A stretch of DNA of 64,000 nucleotides from NCBI RefSeq assembly GCF_014192095.1, contig NZ_JACHXN010000018.1, positions 61,350-125,349 on the forward strand. Direction: 5' to 3'. Position numbers and translations under genes: made by a program. Source of the stretch: Phyllobacterium trifolii (lineage in GTDB: Bacteria; Pseudomonadota; Alphaproteobacteria; Rhizobiales; Rhizobiaceae). Positions 9,280-16,730 of the stretch are shown here, piece by piece (position 1 is the stretch's first letter; each line of letters begins with the position of its first letter). The notes under the pieces were generated by a model that did no database searches, was not told the origin of the DNA, and worked only from the letters and a program-made list of their open reading frames with translations.

Positions 9280-11847
9280 ATGACCGATCAACACCCCGAA
9301 AAACGGGACGCTGAAAGGTTTAGGTTCGATATTTTCAAAAGTATCGATCGCCTCCGTTTGTCTACATGGTTGACCGTTGTGTTCGAACGCCTGTGGCCGC
9401 TGGTACTGCCGCTGCTGCTTTCCGTTGCCGTTTTCCTGTGCCTGTCCTGGTTCGGTATCTTCCGGATAATTCCGGACGCGTTGCGACTGGCACTGCTCGG
9501 ACTTTTTGTTCTCTCGCTGCCCCTCTGCCTCTATCTCCTGCTGAGATTCCGCCTTCCCGATCACTCGGAAATCAGCCAGCGGCTGGAAAGCGTCAACACG
9601 CTCGATCACCAGCCGATCACTATCCAGTCGGAAGAGCTCGTCAACAAGACCATTGATCCGTTTGCTCAAGCGCTGTGGGACGAACATCGCAAGCGCATGG
9701 CCGAGCGCATCCAGAACCTGAAGAGCGGCCTGCCGCAAACCCGTATTCCGGAACGCGATCCCTGGGCATTGCGCGGCATTGTCGGCCTGCTTCTCGTCGT
9801 CGCCTTTGCCTTTTCCGGCGGGCCGCTCGGCGGCCGCGTCAACGATGCATTCCGCAGTCATAGCAAGAGTGAAGCCATTCCGCCCCGTATCGATGCTTGG
9901 GTAACGCCTCCGCGCTATACCGGACGCGCACCGCTCTTCCTGACAGCGGCAGCCAATGACGAAGAAAAACAGTTCACCATTCCGCAGGACAGCACGCTTA
10001 TCGTCCGCATTATCGGCGGCAGCGGATCGGAGAAGGTCACCCAGACATCGATGGATGGGGAGGCAACCGATATTGCGGCGAAGGACCAAGGCAAGCCGGA
10101 AGACAATCCAACGACTGCCAAAGCCCGGCCGCGTAATTTCGAACTGCCGATCGGTGCCAACAGCACCGTCAGCCTGTCAGATGATGGCAACCCGCTTGCC
10201 GAATGGGCGTTTTCCGTAACGCCCGACCAGCCGCCTTCCATCCGTTTCACCAAGGATCCTTCCAGTGCTGCCAACGGCACGATGGAGGTTTCCTACGAAA
10301 TCAAGGATGATTACGGCGCATCGAGCGCGGTGGCGCAAATCGAGCAGGCATTGCCTGCCGACAAGGATGCGCGACCGCTCTTCAAAGCGCCCGACCTGCC
10401 TCTGGCACTGCCGCGGCGCGGCGATCAGCCCAAGGAAACCACGACCACCAAGGATCTCACCGAGCATCCATGGGCTGGTTCCGAAATTCGTATGACCCTG
10501 GTCGCGACCGACGATGCGAAACAGGAAGCCAGAAGCGAGACCAAGACGTTCGTCATGCCCGAACGCCCCTTCGCCAACCCGCTGGCCAAGGCTGTCGTGG
10601 AACAGCGTCGCATGCTGGCGCTCAACGCCAATGCCAAGCCGCAAGTGCTCGATATGCTCGATGCGATCACCATCTGGCCGGAAGAGACGATCAAGAACGC
10701 GTCTCATTACCTCGCTTTGCGCAGCGTGCGCTCGCGGCTCAATCTCGCGCGCAGCGACGACCAGTTGCGCGATGTCGTCGCCTATATGTGGCAAGTCGCG
10801 CGTGGCATCGAAGATGGCGCGCTTTCGGACGCCGAGCGGCGCCTGCGTCAGGCACAGGAAGCCTTGAAGCAAGCGATCGAACAGGGTGCAAGCCAGGAAG
10901 AAATCGAAAAGCGCATGAAAGAATTGCGCAGCGCCATGAACGAGTATCTGCGCGAATTTGCCCAGAAAGCCCAGAAGAACCCGAATATGGCTCAAATGCC
11001 AAATCCTAACGCGATGGAACTGCGGCAGGAGGACATAGACCGCATGCTCGACCGCATCGAGGATCTGGCCAAGCAGGGCGCGAAGGATCAGGCGCAGCAG
11101 CTGCTTTCCGAACTCGAAAACATGATGAACAATCTGCAGATGGGCCAGCAGCAGCAAAATCAGCAGGGCCAAGGTCAGATGAGACAGCAGATGGACAAGC
11201 TGGGCGAATTGATGCGGCGCCAGCAGGAGATGATGAACCAGACTAACCGGCTTGAGCAACAGCGTCAGAACGGCATGCAGCAGGACCAAGGCCAAAGCCA
11301 GCAGGGTCAAAACGGCCAGGAGGGCCAGCAAGGCCAAATGTCCGAAGAGGATATCGCCAAGGCCCTGCGCGGCCTGCAGGAAGGCCAGGGCAAGCTGCAG
11401 TCTGATCTCGAGCAAATGATGAAGGATTTGAAAGGGCTCGGTATCAATCCCGGTGAAGGGTTCGGCGATGCCAACAAATCCATGGGCCAGGCGGGGAAGG
11501 CACTGGGCGATGCGGATGGCGGACAGGCGGTTGACCGGCAGAGCAATGCACTCGATGCCTTGCGCCGCGGCGGGCAGGATATGATGAAGCAGATGCAGCA
11601 GGCCATGGGTCAGGAAGGCCAGACTGGCGGACCCAACGGACAGCAGCAGCAAAATGGCAGGCTCGATCCCTTGGGACGGCAACGCTCCAGGGGAGATTTC
11701 TTCGACGACTCCAAGAATATCGTCCCCAAAGATCTGGATATCCAGCGGGCACGCGAAATCCTGGAGGAAATCCGCAAGCGCCTCGGCAATGCGCTGAGCC
11801 CGCAGATGGAAAAAGACTATCTGGAGAGATTGCTGAAATTCGATTGA
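9280..11847 (+). CDS. TIGR02302/DUF4175 family large membrane protein
   Basis: An 855-residue protein of the TIGR02302 family found across Hyphomicrobiales; its function is not established. Two N-terminal hydrophobic segments (about residues 38-85) and a third near 165-185 anchor it. A beta-rich presumably periplasmic region follows, then helical sequence and a low-complexity stretch very rich in Gln, Gly and Met (about residues 620-680, with runs such as MGQQQQNQQGQGQMRQQM). A conserved C-terminal helix ends the protein. ATG 9280 has GGAG five bases upstream. The gene stands alone between two pairs of CCCTCCCC repeats. Confidence 0.85.
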   Translation: MTDQHPEKRDAERFRFDIFKSIDRLRLSTWLTVVFERLWPLVLPLLLSVAVFLCLSWFGIFRIIPDALRLALLGLFVLSLPLCLYLLLRFRLPDHSEISQRLESVNTLDHQPITIQSEELVNKTIDPFAQALWDEHRKRMAERIQNLKSGLPQTRIPERDPWALRGIVGLLLVVAFAFSGGPLGGRVNDAFRSHSKSEAIPPRIDAWVTPPRYTGRAPLFLTAAANDEEKQFTIPQDSTLIVRIIGGSGSEKVTQTSMDGEATDIAAKDQGKPEDNPTTAKARPRNFELPIGANSTVSLSDDGNPLAEWAFSVTPDQPPSIRFTKDPSSAANGTMEVSYEIKDDYGASSAVAQIEQALPADKDARPLFKAPDLPLALPRRGDQPKETTTTKDLTEHPWAGSEIRMTLVATDDAKQEARSETKTFVMPERPFANPLAKAVVEQRRMLALNANAKPQVLDMLDAITIWPEETIKNASHYLALRSVRSRLNLARSDDQLRDVVAYMWQVARGIEDGALSDAERRLRQAQEALKQAIEQGASQEEIEKRMKELRSAMNEYLREFAQKAQKNPNMAQMPNPNAMELRQEDIDRMLDRIEDLAKQGAKDQAQQLLSELENMMNNLQMGQQQQNQQGQGQMRQQMDKLGELMRRQQEMMNQTNRLEQQRQNGMQQDQGQSQQGQNGQEGQQGQMSEEDIAKALRGLQEGQGKLQSDLEQMMKDLKGLGINPGEGFGDANKSMGQAGKALGDADGGQAVDRQSNALDALRRGGQDMMKQMQQAMGQEGQTGGPNGQQQQNGRLDPLGRQRSRGDFFDDSKNIVPKDLDIQRAREILEEIRKRLGNALSPQMEKDYLERLLKFD

Positions 11848-11877
11848 ATTTAGCGCAATCGCATAAGGTTAGCGCCA

Positions 11878-11933
11878 TACCCTCCCCCTTGTGGGGAGGG
11901 AAGCTGCGAAGCAGCAGGGAGGGGCTTTTTTAA
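11878..11933. repeat. CCCTCCCC-type intergenic repeat (forward copy)
   Basis: ACCCTCCCCCTTGTGGGGAG followed by GGAAGCTGCGAAGCAGCAGG and GAGGGGCTTTTTT. The AGCTGCGAAGCAGC-type hairpin and terminal T run could terminate the preceding plus-strand gene. Confidence 0.75.
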
Positions 11934-11946
11934 AGCAGCAAGCAAG

Positions 11947-11999
11947 ACCCCTCCCCGTCGCTCCGCTCCGTCCCTCCCCACAAGGGGGAGGGTGGGACG
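11947..11999. repeat. CCCTCCCC-type intergenic repeat (reverse copy)
   Basis: GACCCCTCCCCGTCGCTCCG then CTCCGTCCCTCCCCACAAG and GGGGAGGGT. It is inverted relative to the copy at 11878-11933, repeating the paired arrangement seen at 9003-9170 on the other side of the TIGR02302 gene. Confidence 0.75.
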
Positions 12000-12004
12000 T
12001 CGAG

Positions 12005-12541
12005 CTAATCCGCGACCACACCCACATAGGGCAGTTGCCGGAATGAATGGCCAACGTCCATGCCGTATCCCACCACGAAATAATCCGGGCATTCGAAACC
12101 TTTGAAATCGGCTTCGATGTCGGTCTTGCGCTTGACGCTCTTGTCGAGCAGCACCGCGATGGAAACGCTGCGTGCGCCGCGTTCCAGCATGAGTTCCCGG
12201 GTGAACTTCAGCGTTTTCCCGGATTCAAGAATATCGTCGATCAGAAGCACGTCGCGGCCATGCACATCGCTGTCGATATCGCGGAGCAAACGCACTTCGG
12301 TGCTTTCCGTGCCCTTGCCATAGCTCGATACCGTTATGAACTCCACGTCCGGTTCCGCTCCCGCATCATGCATGGCGCGGATGAGGTCTGCGGCGAAGAT
12401 GAAAGATCCCTTGAGGATCGAGATCACGAGCAAGTTCTCGAAGTTGCGGGCAACGATTGCCCTGGCAAGTTCGAGGTTCCGCTCCGCGATCGTCTCGGCG
12501 CTGAAAAGGACCTCGATAGTTTTTCCGCCGACTTTTGGCAT
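12005..12541 (-). CDS. hpt: Hypoxanthine phosphoribosyltransferase
   Basis: A 178-residue cytoplasmic purine-salvage enzyme that joins hypoxanthine (and probably guanine) to PRPP. Seen: the PRPP-binding motif VLLIDDILESGKT at residues 98-110, the N-terminal ISILKGSFIFAADL loop and SSYGKGTES, with the C-terminal DYFVVGYGMD block that binds the purine. The length fits the family. ATG 12541 gives the usual N-terminus. It is convergent with the TIGR02302 gene. Confidence 0.95.
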   Translation of the reverse strand: MPKVGGKTIEVLFSAETIAERNLELARAIVARNFENLLVISILKGSFIFAADLIRAMHDAGAEPDVEFITVSSYGKGTESTEVRLLRDIDSDVHGRDVLLIDDILESGKTLKFTRELMLERGARSVSIAVLLDKSVKRKTDIEADFKGFECPDYFVVGYGMDVGHSFRQLPYVGVVAD

Positions 12542-12559
12542 ACAGTTCTTCCTGATTGA

Positions 12560-12592
12560 GAGCCCGTTGGAAACTTACTTTCCAACGGGTTC
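12560..12592 (-). terminator. Strong hairpin between hpt and the upstream small gene
   Basis: CCCGTTGGAAA (12563-12573) pairs perfectly with TTTCCAACGGG (12579-12589) around a 5-base loop, extended outward by three further pairs including one G-T. It lies after the stop of the 12636-13016 gene and before hpt. There is no T run, so it may be a Rho-independent stop of weak type or an mRNA leader structure. Confidence 0.5.
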
Positions 12593-12635
12593 TGACCGAT
12601 ATGCAACTGCTATAGCCCGATCGCCGCCTGGAAAT

Positions 12636-13016
12636 CTAGCGCGCGAGTTCGTTCTTATGTGCAACGGAACCTGTGGTCAGCATCGGATCGTCAGCGGGTG
12701 ACGCTCCGGACATTAATGTATGGCCGCCGGTTATCCAGAAGACCGAGACGGCAACCAACGCGACCACTACCCAATAGCCGAAGCCCGGCCCCTTGAGTTC
12801 CGTGCTTTCGCGCGCGTGCAATATCGTCATCGCTTCATCGCTGGGCAACAGGCGTTGCCATGTCTCAGCCCCAGCCTCCTTGGTGACAGGACCGCGTGCC
12901 AATGTCTCGAAATCGACATCCTCCGCACCACCTTTGTCGATGGAAGGCACAGCATTCAAACTCAGATTATCTTTGGTTTCCATTGTATCGATCTTTGCAA
13001 AATACGGTTTTGGCAT
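12636..13016 (-). CDS. Hypothetical single-pass membrane protein
   Basis: 126 residues, no family recognised with confidence. The first approximately 75 residues are polar and acidic (SIDKGGAEDVDFETLARG, then LPSDEAMTILHARES). One strong membrane segment follows (about 79-100, GYWVVVALVAVSVFWITGGHTL), then a short tail ending GSVAHKNELAR. This suggests a tail-anchored or bitopic protein with a cytoplasmic N-terminal domain. It diverges from ftsE, 154 bases away, but function cannot be inferred from position alone. Codon texture resembles its neighbours, so it is likely a real gene. Confidence 0.7.
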   Translation of the reverse strand: MPKPYFAKIDTMETKDNLSLNAVPSIDKGGAEDVDFETLARGPVTKEAGAETWQRLLPSDEAMTILHARESTELKGPGFGYWVVVALVAVSVFWITGGHTLMSGASPADDPMLTTGSVAHKNELAR

Positions 13017-13170
13017 CGTCTGCCCTCATGCAGACAATTTTTTCCGAATCATGGGACAGCCTATCCCACAAAAATTAATGTTTTGGCCGATGCCCGGCTG
13101 CGTTTGATGGGTGGCCAAATCCGTCCACACAAAATAGAACACGCATGGACACGAGATTGGAAAGTTACGC

Positions 13171-13830
13171 TTGATTCGCTTTGAGAATGTCGGTTTGCGA
13201 TACGGAATGGGCCCGGAGGTTCTGCGTGATGTCAGCCTCCATATTTCACCGCGGTCGTTCCAGTTCCTGACCGGCCCGTCGGGTGCTGGAAAGACGTCAC
13301 TGCTGCGGCTGTTGTTCATGACGCTGAAACCGACGCGCGGCCTGATCAACGTCTTTGGCAAGGATATCGCCACGATCTCGTCGAAGGAAATGCCGCTGTT
13401 GCGGCGACGCATTGGCGTGGTTTTCCAGGATTTCCGTCTGCTCGATCACATGACCACCTATCAGAATGTGGCGCTGCCGCTGCGTGTGCGCGGCAAGGAG
13501 GAAGCGACCTATCGCGCCGAAGTCGAAGAGCTTCTCGACTGGGTTGGCCTTGGCGAACGCATGCATGTGCTGCCGCCGGTCCTTTCCGGCGGCGAGAAGC
13601 AGCGCGCGGCAATCGCGCGGGCTTTGATCGATCAACCTGAAATTCTGCTCGCCGATGAGCCGACCGGCAATGTCGACCCGCCGCTGGCGAGGCGCCTGCT
13701 TCGGCTTTTCGGCGAGCTGAACCGCTCGGGCACGGCGGTCGTCATCGCGACGCATGATCTGACGCTGATGGACCAGATCAATGCGCGGCGCATGATCCTC
13801 GATCAGGGGAGGCTCGACATTTATGATTGA
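13171..13830 (+). CDS. ftsE: Cell-division ABC ATPase FtsE
   Basis: A 219-residue ATPase that pairs with FtsX at the division septum and controls peptidoglycan hydrolases. Seen: Walker A GPSGAGKT at residues 35-42, Q-loop VFQDFRLL, ABC signature LSGGEKQR, Walker B ILLADEPTGNVD and the switch histidine in VVIATHD. Translation starts at TTG 13171; no ATG gives a full N-terminal strand. Its end overlaps ftsX by 8 bases. Confidence 0.95.
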   Translation: MIRFENVGLRYGMGPEVLRDVSLHISPRSFQFLTGPSGAGKTSLLRLLFMTLKPTRGLINVFGKDIATISSKEMPLLRRRIGVVFQDFRLLDHMTTYQNVALPLRVRGKEEATYRAEVEELLDWVGLGERMHVLPPVLSGGEKQRAAIARALIDQPEILLADEPTGNVDPPLARRLLRLFGELNRSGTAVVIATHDLTLMDQINARRMILDQGRLDIYD

Positions 13831-14821
13831 CGCCGCCCGCATCAAATATCTGGCACTCGATCTTATTGGCCGTGCCATGGAGCGGTTTCAGGCCAAAAGC
13901 GGACAGGCGCCGATTGTGCCCGCCGGCAATGTCGTTGGCCACGCCCTGATGATCGTCATCGCCATCATGACTTTTCTCGCCTGCCTGACCATTGGCGCCG
14001 TCAGTCTCGTTCAGTCGACGGCGGCGACGTGGCAGAGCCAGATTTCGACCGAGGCCACCATCCAGATACGTCCGGTCGAGGGCCAGGACATGGAGGCGCT
14101 GCTTAACCAGGCGAGCACCATTGCGCAGGGTTTTACCGGGGTGAAATCGACGCGCATCATCGACCGTGCCGCCACTGAGCGTCTGCTGGAGCCATGGCTT
14201 GGAACCGGTCTCGATATCGATGAGCTGCCGGTGCCAAGGCTGGTGATCGTCACGCTCGACGAAGCTTCACCGCCGGATTTCGCGGCAATTCGCGCGGCGC
14301 TGGTCAAGGAGGTTCCGGGCGCCAGTTTCGACGATCATCGCAACTGGGTCGACCGGCTCGTTTCCATGGCGCGTTCGACGGTGCTGATCGGCATGGCGGT
14401 GCTTGCGCTCGTCGTCGCAGCGACTGTGCTAACGGTTATTTTCGCGACACGTGGCGCAATGGCCGGCAACGGACATATCATAGAGGTTCTGCATTTTATC
14501 GGTGCCGACCAGAATTTCGTTGCGCGTCAGTTCGAGCGGCACTTCTTCTGGACGGCGCTAAAAGGTGCCGCTTGCGGCGGCGCGCTTGCCATCATCATTT
14601 TCCTGTGTATCGGCTGGTGGTCATCACACAATCTGGCGACGCCCGAGGCAGATCAGGCGACGGCGCTTTTCGGCAATTTTTCCATTGGATCAGGCGGCTA
14701 TACGGGCGTCGTTCTCATCATATTGGCGGTCAGCATCCTGACCATGATTACAACAAGAATGACGGTCATAGCGCATTTGAGACGGGTTGACGGGCGCAGC
14801 GGCGAAAGTCACGAAACCTGA
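13823..14821 (+). CDS. ftsX: Cell-division permease-like protein FtsX
   Basis: A 332-residue inner-membrane partner of FtsE. Seen: one membrane segment after a cytoplasmic N-terminus (about 39-65), a periplasmic domain to about residue 180, then three further segments (about 185-210, 240-265, 290-310), the FtsX topology. It overlaps ftsE by 8 bases, which supports coupled translation. The periplasmic loop would contact a murein-hydrolase activator; which one is not visible here. Confidence 0.93.
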   Translation: MIDAARIKYLALDLIGRAMERFQAKSGQAPIVPAGNVVGHALMIVIAIMTFLACLTIGAVSLVQSTAATWQSQISTEATIQIRPVEGQDMEALLNQASTIAQGFTGVKSTRIIDRAATERLLEPWLGTGLDIDELPVPRLVIVTLDEASPPDFAAIRAALVKEVPGASFDDHRNWVDRLVSMARSTVLIGMAVLALVVAATVLTVIFATRGAMAGNGHIIEVLHFIGADQNFVARQFERHFFWTALKGAACGGALAIIIFLCIGWWSSHNLATPEADQATALFGNFSIGSGGYTGVVLIILAVSILTMITTRMTVIAHLRRVDGRSGESHET

Positions 14822-14926
14822 TGCCATTTCATTCATTTTAATATCCGGATTGTACAAAAGCTGAGCCCCGGCACTCTTTTTAGTCAGAACAAGAACAAAC
14901 CTCGAACAAGGCATTTCTAATCCATC

Positions 14927-15625
14927 ATGGGCGGCGCAAACGACGGCAACCAGCAAGATCACATCGCTACTACGCGCGGCGGGCGGCTGCTCGCGTTCAT
15001 CCGCAGGCGCATCGTGCTGCCGCTGTTCATCGTCTGCGTTCTCGGCCTTGTCCTGTTCATCGGCGGGTTCATTCTTTTTGCCGATCGCGTCACCACCTTG
15101 GAGGCACCGGACCTTACCCGGCCTGCCGATGGGATAATCGTTCTGACCGGCGGCTATTCCCGGATCGAAGGGGCCCTCGATCTCCTCAAGAACAAGCGTG
15201 GCGAGCGCCTGTTCATCAGTGGCGTGCATCCAACGACCAATCGCAATGAATTGCAGCGTGTGACGGGCGGCGACGCCACCCTGTTCGAATGCTGTGTCGA
15301 TATCGACCGTTCGGCGCTGGATACGGTCGGCAATGCGGCCGAGAGCGTCAAGTGGGCCCATTCGAACCAGTACAAGCGGGTGATCGTGGTCACCAACAAC
15401 TACCATATCCCCCGCACGATGGTGGAACTCCGGCGCGTCTCGCAGGACATCGAATTCATCCCCTATCCGATTATCAACACCAACCTGCGAGACGGGGACT
15501 GGATTTCCCGCGGCCTGGTGGTGCGGGTGCTTCTGGTCGAATATATGAAATATCTTGGTGCTGAAGTTCGCTCGCATCTCCCCGATAGCCTGTTCGGGTT
15601 CAAGCTTGGCGCGAAGACTTTTTGA
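14927..15625 (+). CDS. YdcF/SanA-like DUF218 protein
   Basis: A 232-residue protein with one N-terminal membrane segment (about residues 29-53) and a DUF218 domain. Seen: ADGIIVLTGGYSRIEGALDLLKN, RLFISGVHP, and VVTNNYHIPRTMVELRR, which carry the conserved family positions. Family members are linked to envelope integrity (SanA, ElyC), but the reaction is unknown. It sits between ftsX and plsC on the same strand, suggesting an envelope-biogenesis cluster. Confidence 0.85.
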   Translation: MGGANDGNQQDHIATTRGGRLLAFIRRRIVLPLFIVCVLGLVLFIGGFILFADRVTTLEAPDLTRPADGIIVLTGGYSRIEGALDLLKNKRGERLFISGVHPTTNRNELQRVTGGDATLFECCVDIDRSALDTVGNAAESVKWAHSNQYKRVIVVTNNYHIPRTMVELRRVSQDIEFIPYPIINTNLRDGDWISRGLVVRVLLVEYMKYLGAEVRSHLPDSLFGFKLGAKTF

Positions 15626-15692
15626 GAGTTCACGGCAAGGCTACATTGGTATAGGAAGGCGCAGGCCAACCCTATCCCGAGTCCTGACCTAA

Positions 15693-16478
15693 ATGACGAT
15701 CATTCGATCAATCGCCTTCAACACACTCTTCTACCTGAATTTGATCATCCGGATGATCATCTTCACGCCCTATTATTTCGTGAGCCCGCGCAAGCAGGCG
15801 TGGAGCGTTCCGAAAAACTGGGCGAAATCAAATCTGTGGCTGCAAAAGGTGATCGTCGGCGCAGACGTCCACATCGATGGGCTGGAGAATATTCCGGATG
15901 GTCCGTATATATGTGCGCCGAAGCACCAATCCTTCTGGGACACCTATGCCTTCCTGCCGCACATCGCCGATCCGGTCTATATCCTCAAGCGGGAACTGAC
16001 CTGGATTCCGCTGTTCGGCTGGTACATTCAGAAAATGAAAATGGTGCCGATCGATCGCGGCAAGCGCTCCGCGGCCATGAAAGTGGCGGTGAGGGGCGCG
16101 CGCGAAGCTGTCGCCGGAGGCCGGCAGCTGATGATTTATCCTGAAGGCACACGGACCGCGCCGGGTGCGCCGCCGCATTACAAATACGGCGTTGCGCACA
16201 TCTATGGCGAACTCGGTGTTCCCGTCGTTCCGATCGCGCACAATGCCGGCCTCTATTGGCCGCGCCGCAAGTTCATGCGCTATCCCGGTGTCATCCGCTG
16301 CCGTATCCTGCCGCCGATCCAGCCGGGTCTCGACAATGACGCGTTTTTGAAGAAGCTCGAAGAGGTCACCGAAGCTGCCTGCGACGAGCTCCTGATCGAA
16401 GCAGCGAAGTCGGACAATCCGCCGCCCATGCCGCCAACGGCGGTGAAGCGGCTGAAAGAACTTGGGGTGAGCGTGTAG
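15693..16478 (+). CDS. plsC: 1-acyl-sn-glycerol-3-phosphate acyltransferase
   Basis: A 261-residue membrane-associated acyltransferase that makes phosphatidic acid. Seen: an N-terminal hydrophobic segment (about 7-31), the catalytic HX4D box with His78 and Asp83 (KHQSFWDTY), and the glycerophosphate-binding PEGTR at 150-154. Length is normal. It ends the ftsE-ftsX-ydcF-plsC run, so septum remodelling and phospholipid synthesis genes are neighbours here. Confidence 0.93.
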   Translation: MTIIRSIAFNTLFYLNLIIRMIIFTPYYFVSPRKQAWSVPKNWAKSNLWLQKVIVGADVHIDGLENIPDGPYICAPKHQSFWDTYAFLPHIADPVYILKRELTWIPLFGWYIQKMKMVPIDRGKRSAAMKVAVRGAREAVAGGRQLMIYPEGTRTAPGAPPHYKYGVAHIYGELGVPVVPIAHNAGLYWPRRKFMRYPGVIRCRILPPIQPGLDNDAFLKKLEEVTEAACDELLIEAAKSDNPPPMPPTAVKRLKELGVSV

Positions 16479-16511
16479 AGCCTGTCAGGTGAACACACTC
16501 TTCTTCCACCA

Positions 16512-16635
16512 CCTCCGTCATCCTAAGTCCTCGGGTTAAACCCGAGGACCCACACCTTCTTGAAGAAACACGAACGCAGCGCTGTGATTCGGGCATCCCA
16601 ATGGGTCCTCGGGTCAAGCCCGAGGATGACGGAGA
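16512..16635. repeat. MITE-like element, family D copy 1
   Basis: About 124 bases with terminal stems built of CCGTCATCC..., TCCTCGGGTTAAACCCGAGG and, at the other end, TCCTCGGGTCAAGCCCGAGG ATGACGGAG. The asymmetric core (ACCCACAC, AGAAACA, CGCTG, CCAATGGGTCC) occurs in the opposite orientation at 19333-19456. Confidence 0.8.
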
Positions 16636-16685
16636 GGGAGAGCGTTTCAGTCAAAACCTGAAACCCTATCGCACCCCCGACGTGC

Positions 16686-16722
16686 GGTTCTACCCTCCCC
16701 ATCGAGGAGAGGGCAAGAGGTA
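16686..16722. repeat. Partial CCCTCCCC-type repeat
   Basis: TCTACCCTCCCCATCGAGG followed by AGAGGGCAAG resembles one half of the repeats around 9.0 and 11.9 kb, diverged. It sits just before the hydrolase stop codon. Confidence 0.4.
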
Positions 16723-16730
16723 GCGGCTCG

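Noticed and set aside
10177..11682. 501-codon open frame antisense to the TIGR02302 gene
   Set aside because: Its leucine-rich translation is the reverse of Gln codons in the low-complexity tract, so it is a composition artefact.
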